Shown here piece by piece: positions 43,324-51,617 of a DNA stretch of 64,000 bases. The DNA is from Bacteroidota bacterium. Its GTDB lineage: Bacteria; Bacteroidota; Bacteroidia; Cytophagales; Cyclobacteriaceae. The DNA is taken from positions 62,001 to 126,000 of the forward strand of contig JAEYWY010000005.1 in assembly GCA_023428695.1 (NCBI GenBank), in the 5' to 3' direction. Numbering within the stretch: position 1 is the first letter of the stretch; the number at the start of each line of letters is the position of its first letter. Position numbers and translations under genes: made by a program. A model generated the notes under the pieces. That model was not told the DNA's origin, did no database searches, and saw nothing but the letters and a program-made list of their open reading frames with translations.

Positions 43324-43349
43324 AGAAAAAGGCCCTCGCGCGAGGGCCT
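43324..43349 (-). terminator. Rho-independent terminator of the DUF4097 operon
   Basis: AGGCCCTCGCGCGAGGGCCT is a perfect GC-rich hairpin followed on the minus strand by TTTTTC. It lies 15 bp after the last gene of the operon. Confidence 0.9.
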
Positions 43350-43364
43350 GCTATGATCGTCTGG

Positions 43365-44210
43365 CTATTTCTTTCGTATGATGAGATCACCGTTGTAGTT
43401 CTGCATCGTAAGTTCCGCGCCTCCGCCATTGATGTCACCAATCTTCCATTCGTCAATAACCACCCGGAATACATCGCCTTTCTTTTCCTTCTTCTGAAGT
43501 GGTCCTGAGTTTCGAAACTGAATATCGAAATCGGAGTAAATGCTTCCCTGTTCGGTTTTACCTTTGATCGTCGCCTTGTAGTCAGCCGGAAGTGATAGTT
43601 CGATATCACCATTAAAGGTGCTGTACGACATCGGTGTGTTTGGAGTCACCTTGTCGAAGGTAACTTTGATGTCACCGTTATAGGTCGTCGCGACAACCGA
43701 ACCGGAGATGTTCAACGCGGTGATTTTTCCATTGAAGTTTTCGAGTTCCAGCGCACCCTGCACACCGGTTACCATGAGGAAACCGTTGTTGTAGGTGTGG
43801 AGGAATACATCAAACCCGGAAGGGATCTCAAGTTCAACGTTCAGCCGCTGCGACCACGATCCGGATTCAATGGTAACCGAATTCTGATGTTCTGTTATCT
43901 CTATTTCAAGTCCGCTGCCCGCGATTCTTTTAAGTCCAGCCCTATTCGAATCGGTGTTCTCTTTGTTTTTTTCGTTTTTTGCGTCTCTGCTTTCGTTAAC
44001 CACTTCCCTGTATCGCAGGAGCACATCCTTACGTGAAGTTGCTTTCACTGTGATTGAACCTGAATTCAAGTCAACCCTCAGTTTGCCACGCTCGGACGGA
44101 TTCGACAACGGTATGGTTATTTCATTGTCCTGCGCACTAACTGTCCCGGTCACCAGTATTGCCAGTAGGATAAGAAGACCGGGTATTGTAATATTTTTAT
44201 TTGTTCTCAT
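43365..44210 (-). CDS. DUF4097-type beta-strand repeat protein, secreted (second copy)
   Basis: This 281-residue exported protein (signal ending GTVSA) consists largely of short beta repeats (GSITVKATS, GNGFLMVTG-like NNGFLMVTG, GDIKVTF, GDIELSLP, GDLIIRKK), matching DUF4097 adhesin-like proteins. It is the last gene of a four-gene minus-strand operon led by an ECF sigma factor, and lies 26 bp after a related gene. The family is thought to form a beta-helix at the cell surface or in the periplasm; the role is unknown. The regulator at the head of the operon suggests an envelope-stress or surface-sensing function. Confidence 0.85.
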   Translation of the reverse strand: MRTNKNITIPGLLILLAILVTGTVSAQDNEITIPLSNPSERGKLRVDLNSGSITVKATSRKDVLLRYREVVNESRDAKNEKNKENTDSNRAGLKRIAGSGLEIEITEHQNSVTIESGSWSQRLNVELEIPSGFDVFLHTYNNGFLMVTGVQGALELENFNGKITALNISGSVVATTYNGDIKVTFDKVTPNTPMSYSTFNGDIELSLPADYKATIKGKTEQGSIYSDFDIQFRNSGPLQKKEKKGDVFRVVIDEWKIGDINGGGAELTMQNYNGDLIIRKK

Positions 44211-44236
44211 GATATTGATTATTGTCGATGTTGATA

Positions 44237-45109
44237 TTAGTTCTCTCTCAGGTAGACGTTGCCGTTGAACGTTTCGAAGTCCAGTTGCGCGCCTCCCTTT
44301 CCTGTTTTGAATTGATTCCCGTTTACTTTGTATTTCATCCCACGACTGCCGGATTCCTTTTCGACACGCACCGGTAGCGCAGTCAATTGTTCGATATTTG
44401 TGTAAAACGAGCCGTTGAAACTTTTGAAACTGACGTTTGATGAAAGCCCTTTTTTGAAATACGCATTGATATCCCCGTTAAGGGTATAAAATCGGCAATC
44501 GGCGTTGGGGTTGCGTTCATACTGAATGTCGACGTCGCCATTGATGGTGGATGCTTTGGCTGCCGTGGCAAGATCTGTAAGGCGAATACCACCATTAATA
44601 TTTTCCGCCCGGACCTGACCGGAAACTTTTGCGACGGAGATATCACCGGCATTGATCGTACTCACAGAAACATTTGCAGCCGTTGGAATCCGGACGCGAA
44701 AATTCATTTTGTAGTCGTAACTCTTCTCATTGTCACGGCAGTCGTTCCAGTCATAATTCCACCCGCCATGCGTACTTCCTGTGTTGGCCAGTTTCCTGAA
44801 GGATCCGCACACGCCCTGAACGTAAAGCACGATTGTATCAGCGCGGTCAATTACGCCAAGATTGATTTCTTTGACGCCTGCATCGAGTCGCGCCTGTGTT
44901 TTTCCGTCGATGATTTTTTCAACTTCGACCTGGATAACGTCCCCGGAATAGCCCTCAACGGTGATGTTGCCGTTGATGTTCGCGATAATCACCGCGTTGT
45001 TGGTTCCTTTCTTTTCAAAGGCAAGCTCGCGCGTTATCTTTTCTGTTTTTGATTGTCCGAATGACAACGTCGTTGTTAACAAGACGATGCCGATTAATAA
45101 TTTTTTCAT
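44237..45109 (-). CDS. DUF4097-type beta-strand repeat protein, secreted (first copy)
   Basis: This 290-residue exported protein (MKKLLIGIVLLTTTLSFGQ) has repeats of the form NINGNITVEGYSGD, STINAGDISVAKVSGQV, STINGDVDIQY, TLNGDINAYF and SFNGSFYTNI. Two cysteines (VQGVCGSF and NDCRDNE) near residues 100-125 may form a disulfide. It precedes a homologous but diverged gene by 26 bp. Both are probably targets or effectors of the sigma/anti-sigma module encoded upstream in the same operon. Confidence 0.85.
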   Translation of the reverse strand: MKKLLIGIVLLTTTLSFGQSKTEKITRELAFEKKGTNNAVIIANINGNITVEGYSGDVIQVEVEKIIDGKTQARLDAGVKEINLGVIDRADTIVLYVQGVCGSFRKLANTGSTHGGWNYDWNDCRDNEKSYDYKMNFRVRIPTAANVSVSTINAGDISVAKVSGQVRAENINGGIRLTDLATAAKASTINGDVDIQYERNPNADCRFYTLNGDINAYFKKGLSSNVSFKSFNGSFYTNIEQLTALPVRVEKESGSRGMKYKVNGNQFKTGKGGAQLDFETFNGNVYLREN

Positions 45110-45151
45110 GATCGTTCAAAATTTCGTGTTCCTGTTTTTTGTCCTGAGAAC

Positions 45152-45946
45152 TCAGATCATTACGTTGATCTTTTCACGGATGCGTTCTTTTACTTCCTCC
45201 GGCGTCCGGTCATCATCCAATAACTTTTTGAATTCTTTCACGGATGACTTTTCCTGAAGGGCAGCCATAACATCCGCAAGAGCGAGCTGTACCAGGGGTG
45301 ACTCTTGTAATGCGATACTTTTTATAAGGTCCGTTCGCACCCGGCTGTCGGATGCGTAAGGCACCAACGCATCTAATGCAGCGAGTCGCACATTTACGTT
45401 TGGATCGTTGTTGAGCGTCGTAACCAGCGCGCGTGTCACTGAACTACTTGCTTCGCGCATTTCCTGCGACAGGCTTACTGCCTTCAGCCGATCCGTTGCC
45501 GATTCTTTTTCGAGCAAAGTCAGCATCATCATTTCGCGGAGGCCATTTACTTCAGTTGTCAGCGCCTGGATCTGGCCCGTCGACGTTGCTGATGGCCGGA
45601 GCAGGACATAGCCGAGGAAAATGCCCACCATGAACGTCACTGATGCAAACGCGAATGCAGGCGTAAAGGATGGAAGTGCAAACCAACTCTTAATGGACTG
45701 GCGTTCGTGTTTCCGTTTTTCAGTCGCAAGCATCTGATAAAACTGTACGTCGAGATCAGGTGACGGCGCAGGAGATTCGAGACGTTCCAGTTTTTCGGAG
45801 ACGTCATGCAGAACATGCAGGTCCTCAAGCTGGATCAGTCCATCTTCGAGGAGTCGTTCGATCGTGATGAGATCGTGATCGCCGGCATTACCACTGTTAT
45901 ACCTTTCCAGCAGTTCTTTGATTTCACGTCTGTTCATAGTATTCAT
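45152..45946 (-). CDS. Anti-sigma-like membrane protein with HEAT repeats
   Basis: The 264-residue protein begins with a cytoplasmic region rich in helices (MNRREIKELLERYNSGN, HVLHDVSEKLERLE), as in zinc-free anti-sigma factors. One transmembrane segment follows (AFAFASVTFMVGIFLGYVLL, about residues 96-115), then a periplasmic coiled stretch and HEAT-like repeats (VNVRLAALDALVPYA, SPLVQLALADVMAAL). Its start overlaps the stop of the ECF sigma gene (ATGA), the usual arrangement of a sigma and anti-sigma pair. The HEAT part could be the sensor. The start may also be the ATG three codons later. Confidence 0.78.
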   Translation of the reverse strand: MNTMNRREIKELLERYNSGNAGDHDLITIERLLEDGLIQLEDLHVLHDVSEKLERLESPAPSPDLDVQFYQMLATEKRKHERQSIKSWFALPSFTPAFAFASVTFMVGIFLGYVLLRPSATSTGQIQALTTEVNGLREMMMLTLLEKESATDRLKAVSLSQEMREASSSVTRALVTTLNNDPNVNVRLAALDALVPYASDSRVRTDLIKSIALQESPLVQLALADVMAALQEKSSVKEFKKLLDDDRTPEEVKERIREKINVMI

Positions 45947-46497
45947 CGTTTTGCCTCCATTTCGTGATAGATTGCTTTCAGCTCCTGCATTGCCCGATAC
46001 ACCCGGACTTTCACAGTGCCCTCGCTGAATCCAAGCTGGTCGCCGATTTCCTTGTATTTCTTTTCCTGGAATTTGCTTAGCAGAAGTATCTCGCGTTTGT
46101 CTTCCGATAGCCTGTCCATTGCAAGCGAAAGCAACTCCAGGTCCTCATCCTTTTGGTAGGATGTGAACCGATTGTCATCCGAGCCGATTCGCTCCTGCCA
46201 GTTTTCAACTGAGTCTGTTGCCTGAATACGTTTCTTCCGGTACTGGTCGTGGCTGACGTTTCGTGCGATGTGAAATAACCAGCTTCTGAACTCGCCCTCT
46301 CCGCGGTAGAGGGAGCGATACTTGAGAACGCGTACAAAAACGTTCTGCACGAGGTCTTCACTAAGTTCACGATCCTTATTGATGCCGTAGAAAAAGCCAA
46401 ACAACGGCTTCTTATAGCGCTCAAATAGCAGCCCAAGCTTATCCAGGTCTCCGTTTTTTACCTTGTCCATCAAGGCATTATCGCTCAGTGTTTCCAA
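45943..46497 (-). CDS. ECF-subfamily RNA polymerase sigma factor
   Basis: This 184-residue protein has sigma region 2 (LSEDLVQNVFVRVLKY, FRSWLFHIARNVSHDQYRK) and region 4 (LSEDKREILLLSKFQEKKYKEIGDQLGFSEGTVKVRVYRA). The length is typical for an ECF factor without extra domains. The neighbouring gene overlaps its stop and encodes a one-pass membrane protein that may hold it inactive. The operon continues with two DUF4097 genes, so the sigma factor likely drives its own operon. Confidence 0.94.
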   Translation of the reverse strand: METLSDNALMDKVKNGDLDKLGLLFERYKKPLFGFFYGINKDRELSEDLVQNVFVRVLKYRSLYRGEGEFRSWLFHIARNVSHDQYRKKRIQATDSVENWQERIGSDDNRFTSYQKDEDLELLSLAMDRLSEDKREILLLSKFQEKKYKEIGDQLGFSEGTVKVRVYRAMQELKAIYHEMEAKR

Positions 46498-46641
46498 AAT
46501 CCGGCCTCAGGTTTTGTGAAGGGAAAACTTCCAGGATCTTTGAAGGTTACAAGCCTGCATCAATTTTGTTTGACTTTACTAAAGATAGGTCAATCGGCTT
46601 TGAATCGTACCCCGGGCAGACTCCCGGAACCCCGAAAACGC

Positions 46642-47169
46642 ATGGAGGGCAAATTAGCACGCTTTAGGTGGGCCGTTGAATGTATGCAGCTTCGGCGCGA
46701 CGACTCGGTTCTTGAAATAGGTCCGGGTGCCGGTCTTGCCCTTGAATTGATGGCGGTTCGCGTCCGCACGTTGACAGCAGTGGAGCGTTCCGGCGCCATG
46801 TTGAAGCGGGTTCAGGAGCGAATGCGCGGCCATAAAAATTTCCACAGTATTGGGGGCGACCTCCTGAAAGTTGATTTGAAAGACTGGCATTTCACGGTGG
46901 TATTCGCCTGTAATGTCAGCGGATTTTTGACGAACGAAAACATGTTCCCGGCGCTGCTGCCCCACCTCACCAGGGACGCCAGGGTGGGAATTTTCTACCA
47001 GAATCCGCCGGGTTCACCAGTGCAAAAACTCAAATCTATGCTTCAGCAGCTAAGGGAAAATGCAGAGAAGAATCAGTTTATTATGATTGAGGAGTGTGCG
47101 ATGTCTGCTATGTCGACGCCAACCGAGGGGTTGATTTTCCGACCGACTACGGGAGTCTCTATGAAGTAG
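46642..47169 (+). CDS. Class I SAM-dependent methyltransferase-like protein
   Basis: The Rossmann motif VLEIGPGAGLALE, the acidic AVERS strand end and VVFACNVSGFL show a SAM-binding methyltransferase. The substrate is unknown. The open frame can extend to GTG 46516, but that would leave only 18 bp to the divergent sigma gene, so ATG 46642 (175 residues) is given. The C-terminus after about 47095 (ECAMSAMSTP...) looks unlike the family. Another frame from 47094 (MCDVCYVDANRGVDFP, then EFFIFYRF) looks more protein-like, which raises the possibility of a frameshift. Confidence 0.6.
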   Translation: MEGKLARFRWAVECMQLRRDDSVLEIGPGAGLALELMAVRVRTLTAVERSGAMLKRVQERMRGHKNFHSIGGDLLKVDLKDWHFTVVFACNVSGFLTNENMFPALLPHLTRDARVGIFYQNPPGSPVQKLKSMLQQLRENAEKNQFIMIEECAMSAMSTPTEGLIFRPTTGVSMK

Positions 47170-47301
47170 GTGCTTACGATTGCCATTCCGAATTTTTCAT
47201 CTTTTATCGATTTCCTACATGCATGCGGTTAACCGGACACCTGTTTCAGAAATCTGGTTACAAAACCAAATCTTTGGTATTCAGAGCAAATGAACATTTT
47301 T

Positions 47302-48132
47302 ATGAAAAAACTAGTCATAATCCTGCTTTCCGTTTTTTGCATGGGTCAAGCTTATGCCCAGCTGGTGCAGGTTCACGTCGGTGTCACAACCGGCGGTAAC
47401 GCTACTTTTGTTCTTGACAAAGGGATTTCGGAAGATCCGCGCTACAATTCCACGTATACCTTCAAACCGGCCCCGGTCGGCTTCAATTTTGGTGTCGACT
47501 TCGGAAAAAAATTCGGGTTGAGCCTCGAAGGTATCAAAGCACGGCAGGGGCAGATTTTTGAGATTATCGACATCGCGCAGAAGGTAAGAGGTGAACGTCG
47601 TATCGATCTGGATTATTTCCACGTGCCGTTCCTGCTCAAATTCATGAGTGGCGGCACAAAAGGCACGCGGGCGAACTTCAACATCGGTCCGCAGATGAGT
47701 TTTCTGACCAACGCGCGCGAATATGTAACTGCATCGGCAGGAACATTTGAGATTCCCGAGGGTGTAGACTTCTCATCCATCCAGCAGGAATTTCCGGACG
47801 CTATCGATAATGGTGACGGAACGTATGATGTGCCAACTGATGTGCCTGCACAGGACATTCTTTCCAAGAAGGCGAACGATTTCAAAAATTCGGAATTTGC
47901 CATCGCAGCTGCCTTTGGTCTTGATATCGATTTGTCAAAGCACCTGTTTCTAACAACGCAGATCCGCGCAAACTACAGCCTTACCGATATCCGTAACGGC
48001 GACGTAATCGAGAGAATCAAGAACGGCGACGGGGGAAGCATCTTTGGTGAACGCGCGAACCTTGTGGTCGGAATCCAGGTTGGTATTCACTACATGTTTG
48101 GCAAAACAAGGTCATTCAAATACAAGCCGTAA
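47302..48132 (+). CDS. Outer-membrane beta-barrel protein (PorT-like/porin family)
   Basis: From MKKLVIILLSVFCMGQAYAQ the protein is 276 residues with a signal peptide and an eight-strand-like barrel pattern (GFNFGVDFGKKFGLSLE, DLDYFHVPFLLKF, FAIAAAFGLDIDLS, VVGIQVGIHYMFG). The start could be four codons earlier at 47290. A strong terminator follows. Barrels of this size in Bacteroidota usually have no assigned function. A 6-2-6 palindrome ACCAAA-TC-TTTGGT lies 24 bp upstream of the start. Confidence 0.8.
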   Translation: MKKLVIILLSVFCMGQAYAQLVQVHVGVTTGGNATFVLDKGISEDPRYNSTYTFKPAPVGFNFGVDFGKKFGLSLEGIKARQGQIFEIIDIAQKVRGERRIDLDYFHVPFLLKFMSGGTKGTRANFNIGPQMSFLTNAREYVTASAGTFEIPEGVDFSSIQQEFPDAIDNGDGTYDVPTDVPAQDILSKKANDFKNSEFAIAAAFGLDIDLSKHLFLTTQIRANYSLTDIRNGDVIERIKNGDGGSIFGERANLVVGIQVGIHYMFGKTRSFKYKP

Positions 48133-48149
48133 CCCGGCAAAACCATTAG

Positions 48150-48192
48150 ATCCGTGTCACCGCGCCAAACACGCCTGTGACACGGATTTTTT
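48150..48192 (+). terminator. Rho-independent terminator after the barrel gene
   Basis: ATCCGTGTCAC and GTGACACGGAT form an 11-bp stem, followed by TTTTTTATT. It lies 17 bp after the stop codon. Confidence 0.9.
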
Positions 48193-48240
48193 ATTGCCCT
48201 TGCGATCCTGAATTTGATTATTGGGATCTGAATTCGCAGA

Positions 48241-48373
48241 TTATTCTGGGGCGAAGCCACAGAATAATCCTAATCAGCCTAATCCTAATCAGCCTAATCC
48301 TAATCAGCCTAATCATAATCAGCGTAATCATAATCAGCGTAATCATTTAATCAGCGTTCTTTAATCAGCGGTC
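48241..48373. repeat. Hairpin plus TAATCAGCSTAATCM tandem repeat array (locus 1)
   Basis: A hairpin TTATTCTG/CAGAATAA (48241-48267) is followed by about five 15-bp units of TAATCAGCSTAATCM and then two degenerate ones. The first three units read CAGCC and the later ones CAGCG. The array ends in AATCAGCGGTC. Together with the preceding terminator it fills the 293-bp gap before the ECF41-like sigma gene. Similar arrays ending in ATCAGCGGTC occur at 52392 and 63562. Confidence 0.8.
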
Positions 48374-48425
48374 GTTTTTCTTTACTTTAATGTCACGTTC
48401 ATGAAAGAATACTTGTCATCAGGTT

Positions 48426-49313
48426 ATGGACGGTACAATGAGTTTGCGCCCGCCCGTTAAAGATATTACCTCCCGGTTTGATCAGCAGCAGTCCCGGCTG
48501 ATTCCGCTCGCTTATAATGTCCTCGGTGATATGAATGAAGCGCGGGACGTGGTCCAGGAACTGCTGAGTCATTATTTCCTTAACCCGACCGATCACATTG
48601 AAAATCACGACGCCTACCTGACACGCTCCGTGATTAACCGGGCGATAAACGCGAAAAAGAAAATCAAAGTCCGAAGGGAAAGTTATAACGGGATGTGGCT
48701 GCCTACGCCGGTAGGGACGGAGGACGATGTTTACCGTTCCGTTGATAAACGCTATATCCTCAACTATTCATTGCTGGTACTTCTTGAGCGCCTCACTCCC
48801 CGTGAAAGGGCAGTCTTTATTCTGAAGGAATCGTTTGATTACCAGCATTCGGATATCGCTGCAGTACTTGAACTGCGCGAAGACTATTGCCGGCAACTGT
48901 TCAGGAGGGCCAGGAAGAAGCTCGATACTTCCCGCACTGTGGAATTGAAAAGAGAAACAAAAAATGAGACCGTGGTTGCATTAACACACGCCATACTGCA
49001 GGGCGATATCGAGAAAGTCAAGCAGCTACTTGCTGCAGATGTGAACTCGATGTCGGATGGCGGTAGTCTTCGTGCAGCAAGGAATATTCTCGTCGGTCGC
49101 GACCGCGTTGGTCGTTTTCTGACTGCGCTGTATAATAAGTACTTTATCCCGGGTTCGGAAGTGGTGCATACCACGATCAACTATTTACCGGCCCTGGTTT
49201 TTCGCGCGAACATGATCATCTATCGCTGTGTCGTATTTGAAATCCACGACGAAAAAATCGAAAACGTCTTCATCGTTATTAATCCGGAAAAATTAACGGA
49301 GATCCATATTTGA
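48426..49313 (+). CDS. ECF41-like sigma factor with SnoaL-like C-terminal domain
   Basis: This 295-residue protein joins sigma regions 2 (AYNVLGDMNEARDVVQELL) and 4 (LTPRERAVFILKESFDYQHSDIAAVLELREDYCRQLFRRARKK) to a C-terminal ~110-residue SnoaL-like domain beginning VVALTHAILQGDIEKVKQLL. It has SMSDGGS where ECF41 factors carry a DGGG-type motif. In this class the fused domain controls activity in place of an anti-sigma factor. The following gene is a carboxymuconolactone-decarboxylase-like protein, the usual ECF41 neighbour and target. Confidence 0.9.
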   Translation: MDGTMSLRPPVKDITSRFDQQQSRLIPLAYNVLGDMNEARDVVQELLSHYFLNPTDHIENHDAYLTRSVINRAINAKKKIKVRRESYNGMWLPTPVGTEDDVYRSVDKRYILNYSLLVLLERLTPRERAVFILKESFDYQHSDIAAVLELREDYCRQLFRRARKKLDTSRTVELKRETKNETVVALTHAILQGDIEKVKQLLAADVNSMSDGGSLRAARNILVGRDRVGRFLTALYNKYFIPGSEVVHTTINYLPALVFRANMIIYRCVVFEIHDEKIENVFIVINPEKLTEIHI

Positions 49314-49357
49314 TTGTCACGTTTGTCACGTGGGAGCTGTTAGACAATAAAACAATC

Positions 49358-49834
49358 ATGAGTATGGAAGTAACAGAAAAAAAACCGCGAATCAGCTACA
49401 ATGAAATACCGGCTGGTATGTACGCAGCAATGCGCAATACTGAAAACTACCTGCACAAGTCCGGCCTTTCCGGTACGCTTATTCACCTGATCAAAGTGAG
49501 GGCATCTCAGGTCAATAAGTGCGGCTTCTGCCTTGATATGCATCATAAGGATGCGATCAAGGAAGGGGAAACATTTCAGCGGTTATACCTTCTGCCCGCA
49601 TGGGAGGAGTCGCCTGTTTATACGGATGCCGAGAAAGCAACGCTGCACCTGACTGAGGTACTTACCAATATTTCAGAGCACGACGCTGAAGCAATCGATG
49701 CAGCATACGAAAGGATGACGCCTTATTTTTCGAAAGAGGAGATTGCCAACATCGTACTTGCGATTTGTCAGATAAATTCATGGAACCGGATAGCCATCAC
49801 GTTTGGCAACATACCCGGTAGCTACCAGAATTGA
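49358..49834 (+). CDS. Carboxymuconolactone-decarboxylase/AhpD-like protein
   Basis: From ATG 49358 the protein is 158 residues. KCGFCLDMHHKDA holds the CxxC-x3-H redox motif of AhpD-like proteins, which use a pair of cysteines to reduce peroxides or related substrates. It follows the ECF41-like sigma gene by 44 bp and is the classical partner of that sigma class. The TTG at 49310 would add 16 residues with no family similarity. Confidence 0.92.
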   Translation: MSMEVTEKKPRISYNEIPAGMYAAMRNTENYLHKSGLSGTLIHLIKVRASQVNKCGFCLDMHHKDAIKEGETFQRLYLLPAWEESPVYTDAEKATLHLTEVLTNISEHDAEAIDAAYERMTPYFSKEEIANIVLAICQINSWNRIAITFGNIPGSYQN

Positions 49835-49841
49835 TTTGGAA

Positions 49842-50681
49842 TCAGAATTCGAGTGTGAGCTGCGTCTGGCGTAGCACAGCCCGTGAGTATGCTGAACCGT
49901 GAAAATCCTGAAACTGCCCGTTGATTTCGTACAGGGCAGTTTCATGATACCGCGATGCTACGATCACGTTGGTGCGTCCTGCGGCTTTTTGAAAGAGATG
50001 CGCGACCAGTTCAGGAGAATTGTTTTCTTCCGAAAGATGGGAGAGAAACAAATGACTCATAAACGACGGCTTGTGTTCACGGAAAAGTTTCAGCGCCTGG
50101 CGATTTGACAAGTGGCCAAATCCACCGCGGATTCGATTCTTCAGCGGCCATGGATATGGTCCGCGTTCGAGCATCTCTTCGTCATAATTTGTTTCCAGGA
50201 AGGCAACATTGCACTGGCGGAAATGATGGATCACATGTTCGCATGCATATCCGATATCGGTGAAAATTCCGGCGCGGACTTCACCATTACTGATTACAAA
50301 GTTATGCGGTTCAGCGGCATCGTGCCGTATCGGAAACGCAGATATGTTCAATCCGCCAATGGAAACAGTCTCGCCTGACGTGAACATTATCGTGTCTGTC
50401 GTTTCGAGCGCGCGCCCGGCCATTGCTTTCGTTCGCGCAGTAATGTACACCGGCAACTTATGACGTTTGCATAGTGCGGCAAGCCCATGAATATGGTCGC
50501 CGTGTTCATGCGTGATGAAGACAGCCTTTACCATCCGAATTGAAAGCCCCAGCCGTTTCAGACGCTTTTCAATTTCCCGACAGGAGATACCCGCGTCAAT
50601 GAGGACAGCGTCATCACCGTTTCCGATGAAGTAGCAGTTTCCGTTACTGCCCGAATTGAGGGACGCGACTCGCAGTGTCAT
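49842..50681 (-). CDS. MBL-fold metallohydrolase, YycJ/WalJ-like
   Basis: This 279-residue protein shows the metallo-beta-lactamase fold: SLNSGSNGNCYFIG, LIDAGISCREIEKRL, the metal motif THEHGDHIHG, FPIRHDAAEP, GIFTDIGYA and LFLSHLSEENNSP. It matches the YycJ-type group of predicted exonucleases or phosphodiesterases. No signal peptide is present, so it is cytoplasmic. It converges on the AhpD-like gene with 7 bp between stops. Confidence 0.92.
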   Translation of the reverse strand: MTLRVASLNSGSNGNCYFIGNGDDAVLIDAGISCREIEKRLKRLGLSIRMVKAVFITHEHGDHIHGLAALCKRHKLPVYITARTKAMAGRALETTDTIMFTSGETVSIGGLNISAFPIRHDAAEPHNFVISNGEVRAGIFTDIGYACEHVIHHFRQCNVAFLETNYDEEMLERGPYPWPLKNRIRGGFGHLSNRQALKLFREHKPSFMSHLFLSHLSEENNSPELVAHLFQKAAGRTNVIVASRYHETALYEINGQFQDFHGSAYSRAVLRQTQLTLEF

Positions 50682-50763
50682 GGTTGATAATCGTCCGAAA
50701 TCTACTCCGAATTGTTGTCATCCCACAACGCTGCGACCGAAAATTCAGAGAGTGGGTATACCT

Positions 50764-50780
50764 TTGACATTACATGTCAA
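50764..50780. promoter_or_regulatory. Inverted repeat TTGACA-N5-TGTCAA
   Basis: A perfect 6-bp inverted repeat in the 238-bp gap between the MBL gene and the 50920 gene. It lies about 80 bp upstream of the MBL start and could be an operator for either divergent gene. Confidence 0.3.
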
Positions 50781-50845
50781 TTGGTCGATAGGTATCCGCC
50801 AATTCGACGGGTCCGGTGCCTGACCGCAGGCATGACCAAAAACAA

Positions 50846-50872
50846 GTCGTGCGATAACATTTATCATACGAC
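50846..50872. repeat. Imperfect hairpin upstream of the 50920 gene
   Basis: GTCGTGCGATAA pairs with TTATCATACGAC around CAT, with two internal mismatches. It lies about 50 bp before the start codon and is not followed by a T run. Confidence 0.4.
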
Positions 50873-50897
50873 GCCGGTGACATTTTTATGATATTGT

Positions 50898-50917
50898 CTC
50901 AGTGACGAATCACTGAG
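50898..50917 (+). promoter_or_regulatory. Perfect hairpin directly before the start codon at 50920
   Basis: CTCAGTGA and TCACTGAG form an 8-bp stem with a CGAA loop, ending 2 nt before the ATG. In an mRNA it would cover the ribosome-binding region, so translation may depend on melting or on a bound factor. Confidence 0.5.
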
Positions 50918-50919
50918 GT

Positions 50920-51426
50920 ATGGTACGGAAACATAGATCACGGCGCGCGAAGTTGAGGAAATACGTTTTCAACGGAACCTCAAGTTGTGATTCTATTCTC
51001 ATTGGGAACCACGGTGACGCCAAACTCGTGGCGAATGGCCAGTTTAACTTGTCGGGAATTCTATACTCCCTTGACGGGCGCGTTCGGATAAGTGCCAATG
51101 GAAATGGTCAGCTTGTCCTTCGTGGAAAATGTCGTCACCTCGTCATTGCTAGATCAGAGGGAGATTGTATCCTCGACTTCAGTGAAGTTACCTGTGATGT
51201 CGTTACCTGCGAATCTGTCAGGGGCCGGACAATGCTGATACTTGGCAAGGCGAGGCGTGTCGAGATTATAAACATATCGGAGGATGCTACGGTGCGAATT
51301 TGCAGCAATCCCCTCGTCACAGCCAGGTACATCGCCGACAACGCACGCATCCTGTGTCCCGCCGGACAAACACCTCCATACGTTGTGCATACGGGGATAG
51401 GCACGCTGGAGACTACTCTGAATTGA
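50920..51426 (+). CDS. Unknown protein with beta-rich repetitive body
   Basis: This 168-residue protein has a basic N-terminus (MVRKHRSRRAKLRKY) and no signal peptide. Its body resembles a short beta-helix (DSILIGNHGDAKLVANGQ, RVRISANGNGQLVLRGK, GDCILDFSEVTCD), somewhat like GIN-domain or bactofilin-type proteins, though no family is certain. It has seven Cys, many for a cytoplasmic protein of this size. The upstream region holds three inverted repeats, the last immediately before the start. The function is unknown. Confidence 0.55.
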   Translation: MVRKHRSRRAKLRKYVFNGTSSCDSILIGNHGDAKLVANGQFNLSGILYSLDGRVRISANGNGQLVLRGKCRHLVIARSEGDCILDFSEVTCDVVTCESVRGRTMLILGKARRVEIINISEDATVRICSNPLVTARYIADNARILCPAGQTPPYVVHTGIGTLETTLN

Positions 51427-51446
51427 CCTGTGAATCAGGCCAGAGC

Positions 51447-51617
51447 CTATTTGAATTTGTTTCTGACCCAGTGCTTCAGTTCGGCCTGGTCTTCCGCATT
51501 AAGATATTGCAGCGATTTTCGATATTCCTTCCGGAACAGTGCCCGGTCGAATGTAAAATGGTGAAGGATGTTTTTGCAGTATTCAATCATTTTTGTTTTG
51601 AATCTCTTTTCGTTCAT
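51447..51617 (-). CDS. Small conserved-looking basic protein
   Basis: This is a 56-residue protein from MNEKRFKTKMIEYCKNILHH, ending in a basic helix (LKHWVRNKFK). I believe similar short proteins occur in Cytophagales genomes, but I cannot verify this here. Longer starts at 51620, 51626 or 51671 are possible. No function is known. It converges on the 50920 gene. Confidence 0.55.
   Translation of the reverse strand: MNEKRFKTKMIEYCKNILHHFTFDRALFRKEYRKSLQYLNAEDQAELKHWVRNKFK

Noticed and set aside
48264..48373. CRISPR-like tandem repeats
   Set aside because: Units are 15 bp with no unique spacers, and no cas gene is present.
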